From the NCBI GenBank assembly GCA_002110485.1, contig MOWL01000024.1, positions 1,054,001-1,118,000 of the forward strand: a stretch of 64,000 nt of DNA. Direction: 5' to 3'. The position numbers and the translations under genes were made by a program. This stretch comes from Emergomyces orientalis. Its lineage: Eukaryota; Ascomycota; Eurotiomycetes; Onygenales; Ajellomycetaceae. Below the pieces are notes generated by a model. The model was not told the origin of the DNA and made no database searches. It worked only from the letters and a program-made list of their open reading frames with translations. Positions 38,601 through 51,400 of this stretch are shown one piece after another; within the stretch, counting starts at the first letter, position 1; each line of letters begins with the position of its first letter.

Positions 38601-38756
38601 GAAAGCCACGCTTCAACAGGGGCCCCATATGGCAAACTTACACCCAGTCGCACGTGTTTGAAATGCGTGATGGGCCAATAATCAGTCAGGGAGGAGAAGC
38701 CTTAATATGGGGCCTATATACAAGCCTAGCTTTAGCGTTTAATAAGGGGGTATCCG

Positions 38757-38772
38757 TACTCCGTACGGAGTA
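38757..38772. repeat. 16 bp perfect palindrome TACTCCGTACGGAGTA
   Basis: Perfect palindrome about 2.4 kb before flbA. Half-site TACGGAG/CTCCGTA copies occur at many other intergenic places in the window, including just inside the ends of the MITE at 10047-10316. It could be a protein-binding site or a fused pair of transposon ends. Confidence 0.7.
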
Positions 38773-40071
38773 GAAATCTTCGTATCTTCTTGTGTCTGTT
38801 TAAATAATAAGTGGTTGGGGTCAATAGCTTATTATTCATTATTGAAAGAAGAAAGCCGGTGCGTTTTCGATATTCGCTCGATAGTAATGGCAATAGTTTT
38901 CATTTTGTTTCTCAATTTCCTTTGCAGTGTACAGAGTATTTATTACTTCTTTTTCTAGAACGCTGTGCTCCATGGCTGCGGCATGTACCAAATACGCTGC
39001 GTAAAAATAAAAATATTAAAAAAAAGCCCCGGATATTAATATAATACTATTTATGATTCCTGATACATTCCTCATGAGCGAGTGGAGCTATTCTGTTTAG
39101 TGCGGATTGCCACGTTCTTCGATCCTTGAGAATCCCCTGCCACGCTATCCTTCTTCCTCTTCTTCTTCCTCTTCTTCGTTTCTTCGTGATTTGTGATGGA
39201 TCTCTCCTCCACCGCAAATATCACGGATCCCCACATATTATCACGCTAAATTTAAATTTATTAAAGATAAACGTGGTGTAAGTTGCCACTTGGTGAAAAG
39301 AGCTATCCTACCCGGGCAACCCAAGTTTAATCCACGACTTAATTTCTCGACTAGAAGACGAAACAGCGGGCTGTGATTTGCTGGGAAGTTTAAATAAAAT
39401 TCCTATACGAGTCATACAGGATCTAACCACGAGCAGATGCCTGAAAGTTTGAACCCTCGCAGAACTAGCAGCCACCCAGACTCTCCGGCGTGCAGCCAGG
39501 CGGAGCTAGTTGGCTGTAGCGTGCAACAACCTGGCAAATCCACGCTACAAGCCACGAAGGATCTGCGGGCGCCCAGCCTGTGATCCTGTGTCTGTGAGAG
39601 TGTGACGCCTGTCTTGCTTGCTTTTTCTGTGCGTCGTCAGTTGGTTTCTGCTGGGCTGGAGTCGAGGGGCTCCAGGACTGGCTTTGTTCGGTGATCGTTC
39701 AGCGTGTTGGCTTGCTGTCGTTGTTTGCATGGGATATCTTCTGCTAAGATTTTTATTTCTCACACCCAACTCTCTCTCTTTTGCTCTTCATTCCCCCCCC
39801 TTCCACCCCCCCCCGGGCTACTTGTTTCATCTTTGGATTTCCCCATCTGTTTTATAGGAGTTATTATTATCACCCTAACTAGCTCCATATCCAGAACCAT
39901 CCCTTGGAAAAATCACCAGCCCAAACCGCTTTATTATTACCCTTTTTCGATTTCCGGTCGTTAATCACCGCAACCCCTTCCCCTTCCCCCACCGCCCTCC
40001 ACCAACCTTATGATCAGCCTCTTCTCTTCACAATCTCGGGATCGGTTGCTCCAGGCAAGTCCATTACGGAG

Positions 40072-40106
40072 TACATACATACACACACATACATACATAC
40101 ATACAC
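40072..40106. repeat. (ATAC)n/(AC)n microsatellite in flbA leader
   Basis: Compound tetranucleotide and dinucleotide tract in the presumed flbA 5' leader, directly after a TACGGAGTA motif at 40065-40073. Confidence 0.9.
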
Positions 40107-41139
40107 CGCGCGACAGTTACCGCCTTGAAGTAGGGAGAAAAAGGTGTTTGATACTAAATGCAATTCATCTCAGTTCAACACAGCAGATAATCTCGTACGA
40201 CTCTTGATTGCCCGACACGCCCTTTTTGCCTGCTGTATTCCTCTCTTGCCTGTTGGATTTCGCCATGCGTTTCTGTGGATGACGGAAACAGCAACAGCAC
40301 ACTCAGTTCTCCGCGAATTTACCATCCTCCCTGTTTGATCACCAACCATAAACGGCTGTATTATAATTGTCGTACCCGCCCTCCGCTATTATCGCCATCA
40401 TTCTATTATTGCCCGTTATTATGTACAGCTATTAGTATTATTTCCCCCCACGATTCGAACCAGCCAGCTACGACTTTTTGCTCGTCGCTGAGTTTTCTGG
40501 ATCCCAGAACCCGACCCAATCTTATCATATTCCTCTGGAAGATCCAAACCTGGCCAATTCTTCCACTGTTCAACCTACCTCGGTCGAGTGCAGCTGCGGA
40601 TCTCACTCCCCGCTTCATATCGCCATCTCCGCCGTGCTAGTTTAGGTGAGCCTCGTGTTTCAGGTGTCTCCCAGCATCATCATCATCATCTTCACCCTGT
40701 CCATCCGCCAATTCCTCTCTCCTCTCCTCTTCTGTACCCCACCAGTGGTGCCCACCAAGCAGCGTACCAATCCGAATGCACCATAGACGCCAATCCTATC
40801 TGTTATTTTTTCTCATTATTTTCCCTGTTATTTTTAATTTTTATTATTTTTCCACGTTTACCTTTCTTTTCTTTTCAACCTTTTTTTATTTATTAAAATC
40901 ACCTGTTCCTTAGCGCTGCCCACTTTTAAAAAAAAAAGTGTCCTCTTTCGTGGTTAAACTCCTGTCACTATGGTTTTGCTGACTTGTTAGTGGAGGCCGT
41001 ATTTCTGCTGGCCCCAGCCTTATTTCCGGCCTCTTCTCCAGCTCAAGCCTAAACCCACTGGTACAACTACCGCTGATTCCCCTCCCTCCTTTTCCCCTCC
41101 CCTTCTTCGTCCCCGTTTTAGTGTCCTGTCTTCCTTTCA

Positions 41140-43553
41140 ATGAGCACTCTATCTGCTCTCGACAGGTACCGCGAAGGATCCAATAATAAAACTGTCAATT
41201 CTTCCGACTCCTATATCCCCTTGGGTTCGGGCGATCATTCTTCCCATCCCTCCGATTATCGTTCCTCCACCACCATCTCTGCTTCTAGATCCAGCCGTCG
41301 CTCTCTCGCAGCAATTGCTCTGGAAAAAACTTCCCACGCCTTTAATAGCTTCACCTCTTCGCTCGCGGCCCCTCCATCAAATCCTCCCCTTCGTAATTCC
41401 GATTCAAATACCAACTTTCCGAAGCCGCCAGCACGGAATACCCCGTCTCCCGCATTAAGCTCCCACGACTGCTTTGAGGATAGGACCAACATCGATAGCA
41501 GAAGCAGTGGTAGTAGCGTAGGTGGTAGTGGTAGCGGTGACAGCGGACCCAGTTCTGGCATTGGTGGCGTGGACAAACACGACTACCGTCTGTCGATTCA
41601 ATCGTTGCGAAGAGGCTCTCTGGATAACCTCACGTTGACCCTACCTTCCGGTCCCGCCACTCCTAGCCCTTTCGCCTCACCCAACCAACTTACCTACCCA
41701 TCTACTGTCCCTCGACGATATACCCTCCAGGGCAACCAGAGGAACCCACCACTACTAAACAACACTTCTACACCTGAAGACGAATCACACGCGGTGATGT
41801 CGAGCGGCAAGATGCACCAAACTTCTTCGCGGTTATTGCGCATGACTAGTGATGACAGGCCGTTTACGAGAGATTTCAAAGACCTCTTCTCCACGCTGAT
41901 GGTTAGTCTGAAACTGGAGACGCATCGGGTGCGTTTCTCAAAGTTTGATCACACTTTTACATCGGAGGAGGCCGTCAACAATCTCGGTTCCCTAAAGTTC
42001 TCGCAATCAAATCGTATGCCAGACCCCAAGGACCCCTCACGCATTGTGACAACCACCACGACTACGACGTTTTCTATGGCTAAAGAGATGGCCCGCTCAG
42101 TATGCCAGCGGTTTGTAGATGCCAGATTCATCGAACCCGTAGATGGAAGGATAAGTAACCAATTCCCTCTCAAGGGTGCGCTCTTCCAATTGACTCCAAA
42201 GGGCATCAACATCCTGCAGCGATTTTGTCAGAGAAACGGCATCACTGCTAGACACATCATGGACGTGCTCGAATCGCCTAGGAATACCATGCAACTAGTA
42301 ATACTAGAACGAGATAGTACCACGGATCAGATATCCCACGACCGTGCCACAATCGAGGTTATTTTCCGTCGGTTTGCCGGACAGGATGGCCCCAATATCA
42401 AACAGTCGGTTTCGACTTCGGATTCGGATTCCGTAAGTGATTACACCAATGGCCTTGTGGGTGTAAAAATGGCGAGGGAAAGGAAGATCGGAGATAAGGC
42501 CATTCAGAATACCTTTACCGGAAAAGCAGCAGTGGATTGGTTGATGGATTGCTGCACCACAACGGACCGTCGCGAAACGTTCGAGATTGCAGCCATGTTT
42601 GTTAAACAGGGGTTGATTCACTCTGTCTTTGAGGATAAAACTTTTGTCCAGCAAAACCCGGAGACGGCAATTTTCCAGCCCACTAAGTATTCCATCTATG
42701 CATTGACTGAACGAGGTCAACGGGTCTGTGGATGGATCGCACGAGAAAAGCCCCTGGTCACCCCATACGACGGCCGCATTGCACCCCGAGATTCAAATAA
42801 CGCCCGTTTGAACAACATCCTGCAGGATCCCGCGTTGCGATTACTGTTCAGGGAATTCTTGCGCTATTCCCTTTGCGAAGAGAATCTGTCGTTTTACATT
42901 GACGTTTCCGAGTTCACAACAAACTACCACCGGCAAGAAAAAATTGGTGCTTTTGCGAAAATGGATGCCGTCCGTGAAACCCTTGCTAGCGCATATGGTG
43001 AGTTCATATTACCCTATCAATTTTTGATCATGTTTTGCTTTTGTAGTGCTCCCCGATCGTGGAGACCATTTTATTTCCACCTGGGTTCGCTCATGTTAAT
43101 ACTAGTGCTAACGAGAACTTAGGCTTATACAACGCTTTCCTTGCCCCTGGATCTCCCTGCGAATTGAATATCGAGCATGCCTTACGGAATAGCCTTGCGA
43201 GCCGTATGACAAGGGCCGTTGGTGATGATGCATCAATGCTCAAAAGCTTGACTGAAGTCGTCAGTCTCTTCGAGCTTGCTCAAATTTCCGTCTTCAAACT
43301 CATGTCAAGTGTAAGTTGTCGTCGTCATGTGGCGCTCCCTCTCGCCAGTGACCCTTTTTTTTAAATTTTTTTTAGGGCTTATCTTACTGACAATAACTCG
43401 ATGCAGGACTCCGTCCCGAAATTCGTGCGAGATCCAAAATATGCGGTCGTTTTGCAGGAGCATGATTTCGATCTCAACAACTCCGGCAAGTCGCACTCCC
43501 CGGGCGCTGCTCCTGTTCCAGAACGCTCCATGAGTCGGTCCACTAGATCATAA
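41140..43553 (+). CDS. flbA: FlbA, developmental RGS protein (Sst2-like)
   Basis: Three exons, 41140-42997, 43123-43310 and 43407-43553, give 730 residues, near the 719 of Aspergillus nidulans FlbA. In Aspergillus, FlbA is the GTPase-activating protein that turns off the G-alpha FadA, lowering vegetative growth signalling and allowing asexual sporulation. The N-terminal 240 residues are Ser-rich and disordered. DEP-like regions follow at about 245-385 (FTRDFKDLFSTLMVSLKLE) and 445-530 (KIGDKAIQNTFTGKAAVDWL). The RGS domain starts at about 556 with LNNILQDPALRLLFREFLRY and CEENLSFYIDV, is split by both introns and ends with DSVPKFVRDPKY. A very long upstream region and several upstream ATGs suggest complex expression control. 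Confidence 0.96.
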
Positions 43554-45284
43554 ATTTCAAGAGCAACCCCCGATCAATGATTGATGTTACGGATTCGATG
43601 TGACGAATTGTTCTTTTACGTTATGGGACCAAAACACAACACCGCAGGTGTGGATGACGAGAGAAATAATTTATGCCCAGCTGCTACCTCATCACCCATC
43701 TCCAGACAGGGGGTACGAGTTAATTCAACCCCACCACCCATATCCGATTCTAGAACCGGCCATATAGTGGTGGCCCATCAACCACCCATCAAACCAATAA
43801 TCCGATCATGCATCATTCAAATTCCAAAATAACCCAACCGCCATGTCTCGACAAGAAAACGAAAGAAAGAAAAAAGAAGAAAAGAGAAACGAAACGAAGC
43901 TAAACGAGTCGAATGAACCAAAACAAAAAAAAGACACATGGCCCAGGCTCCTCCTATGTAATTATTTTCTTTTCCCCCCTTTGGCTTTCCACTCCACTTA
44001 TCTTGCCCGCTTGGTTGAAAATGATATATAGTATATATATCTGTATACATTTTTCTTTTCATATTCACGCTTTCCCTTTCTCCTCTATCTAGCATATCGG
44101 GAGTTTTTTACATTGAGATATTTGGGTAATCCCCTCTTTTTCCTGTTTTTATTATTATTCTTTCTTGATTATCATCATTATATCATTGTCTTTTTCTTTT
44201 TCTTTTTCTTTTTCATCAAACCGTGCATGGCATGAATATTGTTTTCATTGTTTTGAGTTTTTGCTGTCTTAAATCTGATCACATCTGATTCATTTAAACG
44301 TAATATGCTTGCTTTTCATTTTTATTTTTTTTAACCTTTTTCTTTCCACATAACCCATTCATTATATGAATTTTTTTTTATCACTTTTCATCTTTTCATT
44401 TTCATATTTTCATGTTCATCTTTTCTCTTTTATTTAAAGAACGGGTTAAACCATATTGTTTTGGCATGATTTTATTTTCATATATCTATTTGTTTTACTG
44501 TTTTATTTTAATCATATTACTCTATTTCTCACGGTGCTCAGTCTGCCTCATCTTATTTTTACATACATACATTTTCTGGCTTTTGGTTTTGAGTTGAGCT
44601 ATTCCCTCAAAGCTTTCATATTGCCTCTCGTACCACCACCCATTCTCATATATATTACCAGAGCATACGTATGGAGTAAATGTGTTGGTTAATCTGATGC
44701 TTATAACTGCCTCCATACACTTTTAACCACATTTAAAAACTTCAATATTGGTTTTGTTGTATCTTCTCTCTTCAACTTACGCTTTGTTTTAATTTATATA
44801 TATATATATATTTTCATTCATTTTAAATTTGCATCTTGGTTCCCAGTCTACCATCACCTCGCTTCCTTGGTGACACTGCAGTCAAGGCTCAGACCAAGGG
44901 ATGTAATTCTATAGCAGAACACGGAATCACCTTATTGTTAGAAAAGGGAAGAAGAATGAAATTTTTATGAGAAACAAAGAAAACAAAACTGTTGGCTGGA
45001 GAGTAAATTTCGCATCTTTACCTATCACACACACTTCCCCCTGAAAAAAAAAAAAAAAAAAAAATAGACCAAGATCTCAATGACAACTGACGCCTCAAGC
45101 AGTAGAAAGAGTACGTATCAAGTAGATATCTTGAGAGGCAGCAACTTTACAATTCCCCAAATTATACACCAACGGAAGAAGTGAGGAAGATAAAAAATCA
45201 CCAGAAAGGAGGCGAACCCAAAAAAAAAGAGGGGGAAAAAAAAAGGGGAAAGGTAAATGAGAAAAAGCAGCAAGAAAACGAAAA
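43554..45284. other. Convergent 3' region flbA/CDC73
   Basis: 1.7 kb, strongly T-rich on the plus strand, with an A22 tract at 45043-45064. It must hold the flbA and CDC73 3' ends. No coding exon was recognised. Confidence 0.5.
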
Positions 45285-47132
45285 TCACTTTGCCCCACCC
45301 CACCCCCTCGCCCTCATCCCTTCCTCAATCGCCATCCAAATCCCCTCCACAACCCCCCTATCCCTCCAGCGGCCACTAGGCCCAGCAGCTGCCGCGCCAC
45401 CAGCACCAGCACCAACACCTCCCGTATTACCCGCACTGCCCGCACCCGCAGCAAGATTTGCACTCTTCTCATCCCACCGATCAATCGCAAAACTCCTCAC
45501 CCCCCTCCCCCACCCCTTCACCTCCCTAGGAACCTCCTCCCCCCTCCACCCCACATAAATACCCGTCGCATGTTTAAAAAGCTCCGGCGGCGACGACCAT
45601 TTATACGATTTAAACTGCCACGTCTGGCCCGTGGTGAAGACGGCGACGACGCGGTTCCAGTAATCTGGCTTGAAGTCGGCAGTGCTGTCGACGAGGATGA
45701 AGCGGGTGGGTTTGCGGTGGGATTGGCCGCCGCCACTGGCGCCGCCGCCGGAGGATGTGGAGGAGGGTTTGTTGGCGCTGCTTGAAGAAGGGTCGGAGAT
45801 GGTTTGGAGGGCGCGGACGATGTAAAGGAGGTTGGAGGCGGTGGAGGTGGCGAGGGTTGGGTGGTCGGGTGGTACGTAGATGCCGTCTGAGAGGAAGGAT
45901 TTGATATTTGACATGCGTAGGAGGGAGGATGCGGAGGGGGAGAGTAGGATGATGGGGTTTGGGCGGCGGGAGGAGGACGGGTTTGTGGAAGAGGGTGGGG
46001 CGGGCTGTTTGATTAGAGAAGCGCCGCCAGAAACAGAGGTCGGTTGGGGTTTCATGCCCGGCTTTGCCATGTTCCCCTGGGCGTGTTGGCCTGGCCGCGA
46101 ACGGTTGCGGCCCAGGAACATCTCAGCCGTTTTGCGCACGTGGGAGAAGTCCTGCCAAAAGTAGTATACAATATCAGCACCCAATAATAAATAATTAAAA
46201 ATAAAAAAAAACCCCGAACAAAAAAATTAAAACCACAAGACACGAGAGTAGATATATATATATAAAAAAAAACTCACAGTAGGCTTAATCCCCCTAAGCA
46301 CACTATTCCGATCCCCCATCTTCCGTTCCCCATTATAAATCTCCTGCAGGCGCGGGTCAACACTCCGCACCGGCCTGCCTCCAACACCAACACCAGCACC
46401 CTGCGATCCCGAGACAGCTCCAGCACCAGCACTAGAAACAGTCGGCACCCCTCCAGCGGCCCCGGACGCAACCTTCGCCGAATCCTCCGCCGCACGCGCA
46501 GCTGCACTGACAGCTGCACCAACAGCACCAACAGCACCAGCTTCTCCCGCAGCCAAGCCGCCCATCCCCACCCCGACCCCAACCCCCTCCAACGGCCGAA
46601 TATACTCACTATCCTCCGACGCCCCTTCCAGCCACGTAATAAGATCCAACCTCTCCACAAACACCAAATTCAGCACCTTACCCACCTCCGTCTCCGTCTC
46701 CGTCTCCTTCTCCTTCCTCCGCCGCTCTTCAATCCCCTCATTAACCCCCTGCGCACTAGCAATATACTCCGGAATCGCCACATCCCGCTTCAACCACGCA
46801 AAGTATATACTGCGCAGGTCTATGGGGATATTCCCCGCGGCAGCGGAGATGAAGCGGGTGGGTGTTGAGAGCGGGATGCATTGGGATGTGGGCGGGAGGT
46901 AGAGGTGTGTTGCTGTTGTGAGGTCTGTTGTTGTGTTTGTCGGGGAAGGGGAGGTGAGGAGGAGTGGTTGGTTTGAGGGGGATGAGGAGGAGGACGTGGA
47001 CGTGGACGTGGACGTGGAAGACAGGGCGCGGCGGAGGGAGAGGAGGGGGTCGGTGAGGTGCGGGTCTGTTGGTGTTGTTGTCATTGTTGTATGAGGGGGT
47101 GTCGTCGTCGCCGCCGTCGTCGTCGTCGCCAT
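45285..47132 (-). CDS. CDC73: Paf1 complex subunit Cdc73 (parafibromin homologue)
   Basis: Two exons, 47132-46278 and 46151-45285, give 573 residues; intron 126 nt. Cdc73 belongs to the Paf1 complex, which travels with RNA polymerase II and promotes histone modification and 3'-end processing. The N-terminal part has DPLLSLRRAL, FISAAAGNIPIDLRSIYFAW and RDVAIPEYIASA. The C-terminal Ras-like Cdc73 domain is clear: RPNPIILLSPSASSLLRMSN, RFILVDSTADFKPDYWNRVV and FTTGQTWQFKSYKW, with GIYVGWRGEEVP near the end. Low-complexity Thr, Ala/Gly and Ser inserts make it longer than many homologues. A TCACGTG box lies 291 bp upstream. Confidence 0.94.
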
Positions 47133-48469
47133 GGCGCGAGACAGGAGCTTTTATCCACGCGGTCTCCTTTTCTTTTTTTTTTCTTCGATTGGGGGGTGAA
47201 GGCGCAATGTAGATTGTAGCGGTAAAATGAATATCCTGTCAGGTATATAGGTGAGAAGAGAAGGGTATACGGGTGCTGTGTGCGCGTGTGTGCGCGCGCG
47301 TGTGTGTGTGTATACTAAACCTAAACGTCAAGCTCTCTCTGTCTGGGGCGTGGATGTTCGAACAGGCGCGAGTTTTGCCAGTCGAAGTTTGGAAGTTTCG
47401 ATGTCGTCTGGTTGGGGAAAGTCACGTGAGATTGTTCAAAAATCTTTGAGTTGTGAAAGTTGTACCACTCATTCATGAATCAATTTGCTTTATACAACAA
47501 AATTAATTAACTCATTTGACAAGAATAAAAAAAGAGGCATGGAAGAAGAAATATAGAAAGAGCATATTTTTCTTTTATTTTCTTTTATTACCAAAACTCT
47601 CTCAAAGAAAAAAAAAAAATGGTCGCATATAAGCAAGCTACTTAAATACAAATGTCTCATTGCTTACTTACTCTTACTCTACCCAGCTCAGGTTTATGTC
47701 CACGCCCAGAACCATTTCTTCCCTCAGTACGGAGTAAAAAAAAAATAAAAAAAAACTAACAGTAACATAGCAAAACTTGTTATTTTAAAACTAACTCCCT
47801 GTTCTTCCGCTTCCTCTTCTTTTTAGAGGATTTTTAAAAAAAAAAGAAAGAAAGAAAGAAAGAAAAAAAGAAAATCAAACATAAAATTTTTTCCCTTTAC
47901 AAATCACTCATACATCAAAAAACAAGCAAAATCAAATCAAATAAACCCGCTCTGCCAAACGCGCCGTCCGTCTTCTCAACACCAACACTTACCACCAACC
48001 CCAACACCTGGCAATTAAAAAAAATTAAAAAGAGAAGAAAGAAAAAAGAAAAAAATACAAAGAGAGATAGATAGAGATGAGATTTAAAAAAAAAAGAGGG
48101 AGAGGGGAACACATACAGAATTTTTGTTTTTTTCGCTTGAGAAACAAAAGGAACGAAGAACAGGCTTAAGAAGAATATAGATATATAGAAAAGAAAAAAA
48201 CGTGAAAGAATAACTAACTGAAACCAATACGTAAACAGATTCACGTATATATATATATATATGTAGGTGGTTAAAAAAGCCAGGATAACAAATACCTAAA
48301 ACACAAAAAGCTAAAAAGCAAAAAAGAAAAAGAAAAAAAAGAAAGAAAAAAATAGATGAAGAAAAACTGCCAATCATCAAATAAAAGAAAAGAAGGTAAG
48401 GAAAAAAGTAACGAAGAAAAAAAATAAAAAATAAGGTATCGAATTAAAAAATAAAAATAAGAAAGAACA
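47133..48469. promoter_or_regulatory. CDC73 promoter / 3' flank of SET3
   Basis: 1.34 kb between tandem minus-strand genes. Holds a (GT/GC)n tract at 47277-47312, a TCACGTGA box (CACGTG at 47423-47428), a TACGGAGTA motif at 47728-47736, an (AAAG)n tract near 47838-47864 and long A-rich stretches toward the SET3 stop. Confidence 0.5.
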
Positions 48470-51400
48470 TTATCGAGAATGTAACCTCGGATCCCTTGAT
48501 CCACTACCACCACTGCTATTACCATTATTCTCACCTTGCACCTCAACAGCAGCCCCAGCAGCAGCAGAAGAAGAAGAAGAAGAAGAAAAAATAGTCGTAG
48601 GAATAGTAAATGGCGACGGCGACTCAGACACACCAACACCAACACCAGCATCCGCATTTGCATCCGCATCCTGCATAACCATATCCTGGGCAGAACCACC
48701 AGCACCATCGCCATCACGCCTCAAACCCCCAAGTCCATCCAGCGAAGCCATCACTTTATCGTTATCGTTATCTTTATCTGTATCTTTATCCGCCGGACTC
48801 TTAGGCACTTGTTGCTGTTGCGGTGGCGACTGACTCTGACTCGACGAAAAAAACGGTGGCTGCGGCTTCTCAATCGTCGGCGTTGTTGTCATCAACGTAC
48901 CCCGCCGGCTCATGTAATCGCCTAAGCTCAGTTTCTTCTTCACGGGGCTGGGGGCGGTGATGCTGGAGCCTGGTGACATCATTTGTGTTGTTGCTGGCGA
49001 GTGGTGGAAGGCTGTGTTGGCGGATGTGGCTAGAGATTTGATGGGGAACGGCGATTGGGTCAGGGGGGTTGGAGTTGAGCAGATAGGGTGAGTAGGGGTG
49101 GCCGTCGTAATTGGGTTGGATGTTGTTGTGGAGGTGGTGAATTGAGGTGTAGGAGGTAATTGAACTCGCAGGTCTCCTCCTCCGCGTGCTCTGTCTGGGG
49201 GTTTACGGGGCATGGGGAAATTATGGGCGACTGTTGATGGTAGCGGGTGAAGTGGTTTGTGAGGTGGTGGATGAGGAGGAGTCTCGGAGGATATATGCAA
49301 GGAGGACAATGCGGTTGTTGCACCAGGTGACGGTGGAATTGTGGCCATGGTAGTGGTATGTTGAGGAATCTTGGGTGGTGTCATCCCTGTATCTGCGTCT
49401 TTCATGTCGACGTCTTCTCGACGGCTTTGAGGTGAGCTGGTAATGGCGTGATGGTGGGAGCTTGGTATCGAAGGCGACGCATTTATACGATTACCCAGTT
49501 CCTGAAGTCTAAGTCGATCTTCATGACACCGTTTGAGAAGGCGCGTTGTCAACGGAACGAAGCAGGATCGCCGTGGAGGTTTAGGTGGTACGTAGTCTGG
49601 GTCATTCTCGTCTGGTTCAGTCTGCATTTCCGAATCAACGTACTGTGGGCGGCGAAGAGGAGAGGCGACGACGGGTGTGCTTGATCTTGACAACTTCTTT
49701 TGAGAAGATTGCGATTTTGGTGGGCCTGGAGTAACGGACATGGGTGACCGCTTCCTGGGAGAATTGGAAGACCGACGAGCATTTGTTGTGTCTACACGTA
49801 GAGGTTTTGGGTGAGTGTGAGAAGTCGGCGCCTGCTTAGATATATCATGCGTGAGTTTTGGTTTGTCGCCTGCATAAAACGATATGCTAGAACTTACACC
49901 TGTAGTGGTGGTAATAGTAGTAGTAGAAGTGGTAGCAGTACTCTGTACAGAGGCGCCACTAGACCGCTTTTTCTTCTTCTGAGGGTGTTGCTGGTCATGT
50001 TCAAGTTGCTCGAACTTCTTCTCGGCCGCAGCAATCTTCCGTTTCTCTCGCGCAGAAAGCTCCCCGGAGATCGAGGCTAATGGGTCGGTAGGACTATGCG
50101 CCGTGGGGGTTAAATCTCGACTTCGCGGACGATTCGATGTAGACCTTGACCGGCTCTCGACTCGATCATCATCGACTTGGGCCTTGACGTTTTCACTCGC
50201 AGCTCGACTGTTATTGGCTAGGCCGGTGTTGACGGGGGAGATTGCATTTTTCGTCTTGCTCTTTTTTCGCCTCCCATTCACCTGTTTCGAGGTAGGCTCT
50301 GCACTCCTTGGAGGTCGTCGACAGTCAATTTTCGCCAGGCGACAGGCGCGCGAAGAATCACACGCACAACCACCAAAATTCGCCAGAACATTGCTTATAG
50401 AGATCGCAGCAGCGTCAGAGATACCATCGTTAGAGCCTTCCTGTTTCACAAACCCATTGTTGGAGGGAAACATCTGCGGATCGAGGTACCAAGAGGTTGT
50501 TATCTCCGATTTGGCAGTAATGTCCTGGTTAGCCACAAAGCAGAAATGATATTCAATGTCATTCGTGATGACGGTCTTCATGGTGACGTTTGGGCGACAC
50601 GATCGTCGAACATAGCGCAACTGGGAGCCTTCTTTGCGACTGTCGATATATATGGGAAGCTGAGGATGGAAGAACACAAAAGGTTCGGGATGACGCAGCT
50701 CTTGCCAACGACTATTCGGATCGAGGCAGTAATCGCGGAAATGACCTACTTTCCCTTTCACCTCCCCAATGATCTCATCCTTGCGAACATCGTTTTCCAG
50801 AGTCAGGAATCGCCACGTAGGATGTCGTCCATCGTAGTCAACACTAGCGTCTGTAACGATTTGTTTGGAGAGGGCTGGCCACTGAGTAGGATCGAGTGGA
50901 CGATCCAAATACGTAAAGACCTCGTTTGCGGAGCGACCGTTGGCAACAAGGGCAAGATTAGCGGGATCCTGGACCCAAGAGGAAAGGTCTGTTGCTAGTT
51001 TCAGGTTATCGAATAGATTGCTGGGGATATCCACGTTCGCCTGGTCGTGATCGTAGAGATGGAGAAACTCTTGGGAGTAGAGGGGGATATTGGGGATAAG
51101 GGAGGCCTTGGTAGGGCTCATAGCTGATGCAGATGTCGCCCGCTTTCGACTGTCGGAACCAAGTGGAGGAGGAAGACCCGTAAGTGAGCTTACAGAGTTG
51201 GAGGCGCGATGGCTGGTCTTTGATTTCTTCGCGGGAGGAGGGTGGTGGTCTCTCGAGTTGGAGTAGCCGCTCCTCTCGTGGGATGATGACCAGCCATTTG
51301 TCTGATCGCCGCCACCACCGGTCGCAAGGGCGGTTGTTATTGTGTTTGTGTTTGTGTTTGTTGATGTTGATGTTGATGTTGATGTTGATGTTGATGTTGA

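Larger units (their letters stand above)
32696..41139. promoter_or_regulatory. 8.4 kb gene-poor region upstream of flbA
   Basis: No protein gene can be supported here. It holds several CACGTG boxes (33409-33414, 33725-33730, 34745-34750, 38651-38656), an ACGTGGC at 33613-33619, a 16 bp palindrome at 38757-38772, a pyrimidine/T tract at 34380-34426 and an (ATAC)n tract at 40072-40106. From about 39700 onward it is strongly C/T-rich, typical of a fungal transcription start and leader, and contains short upstream open frames. Most of it is probably flbA regulatory DNA and 5' leader, possibly with a non-coding transcript; that is inference. Confidence 0.45.

Noticed and set aside
35494..38628. 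Several 60-90 codon open frames between ORC4 and flbA
   Set aside because: No introns joining them in phase, no family similarity, and composition of non-coding DNA.
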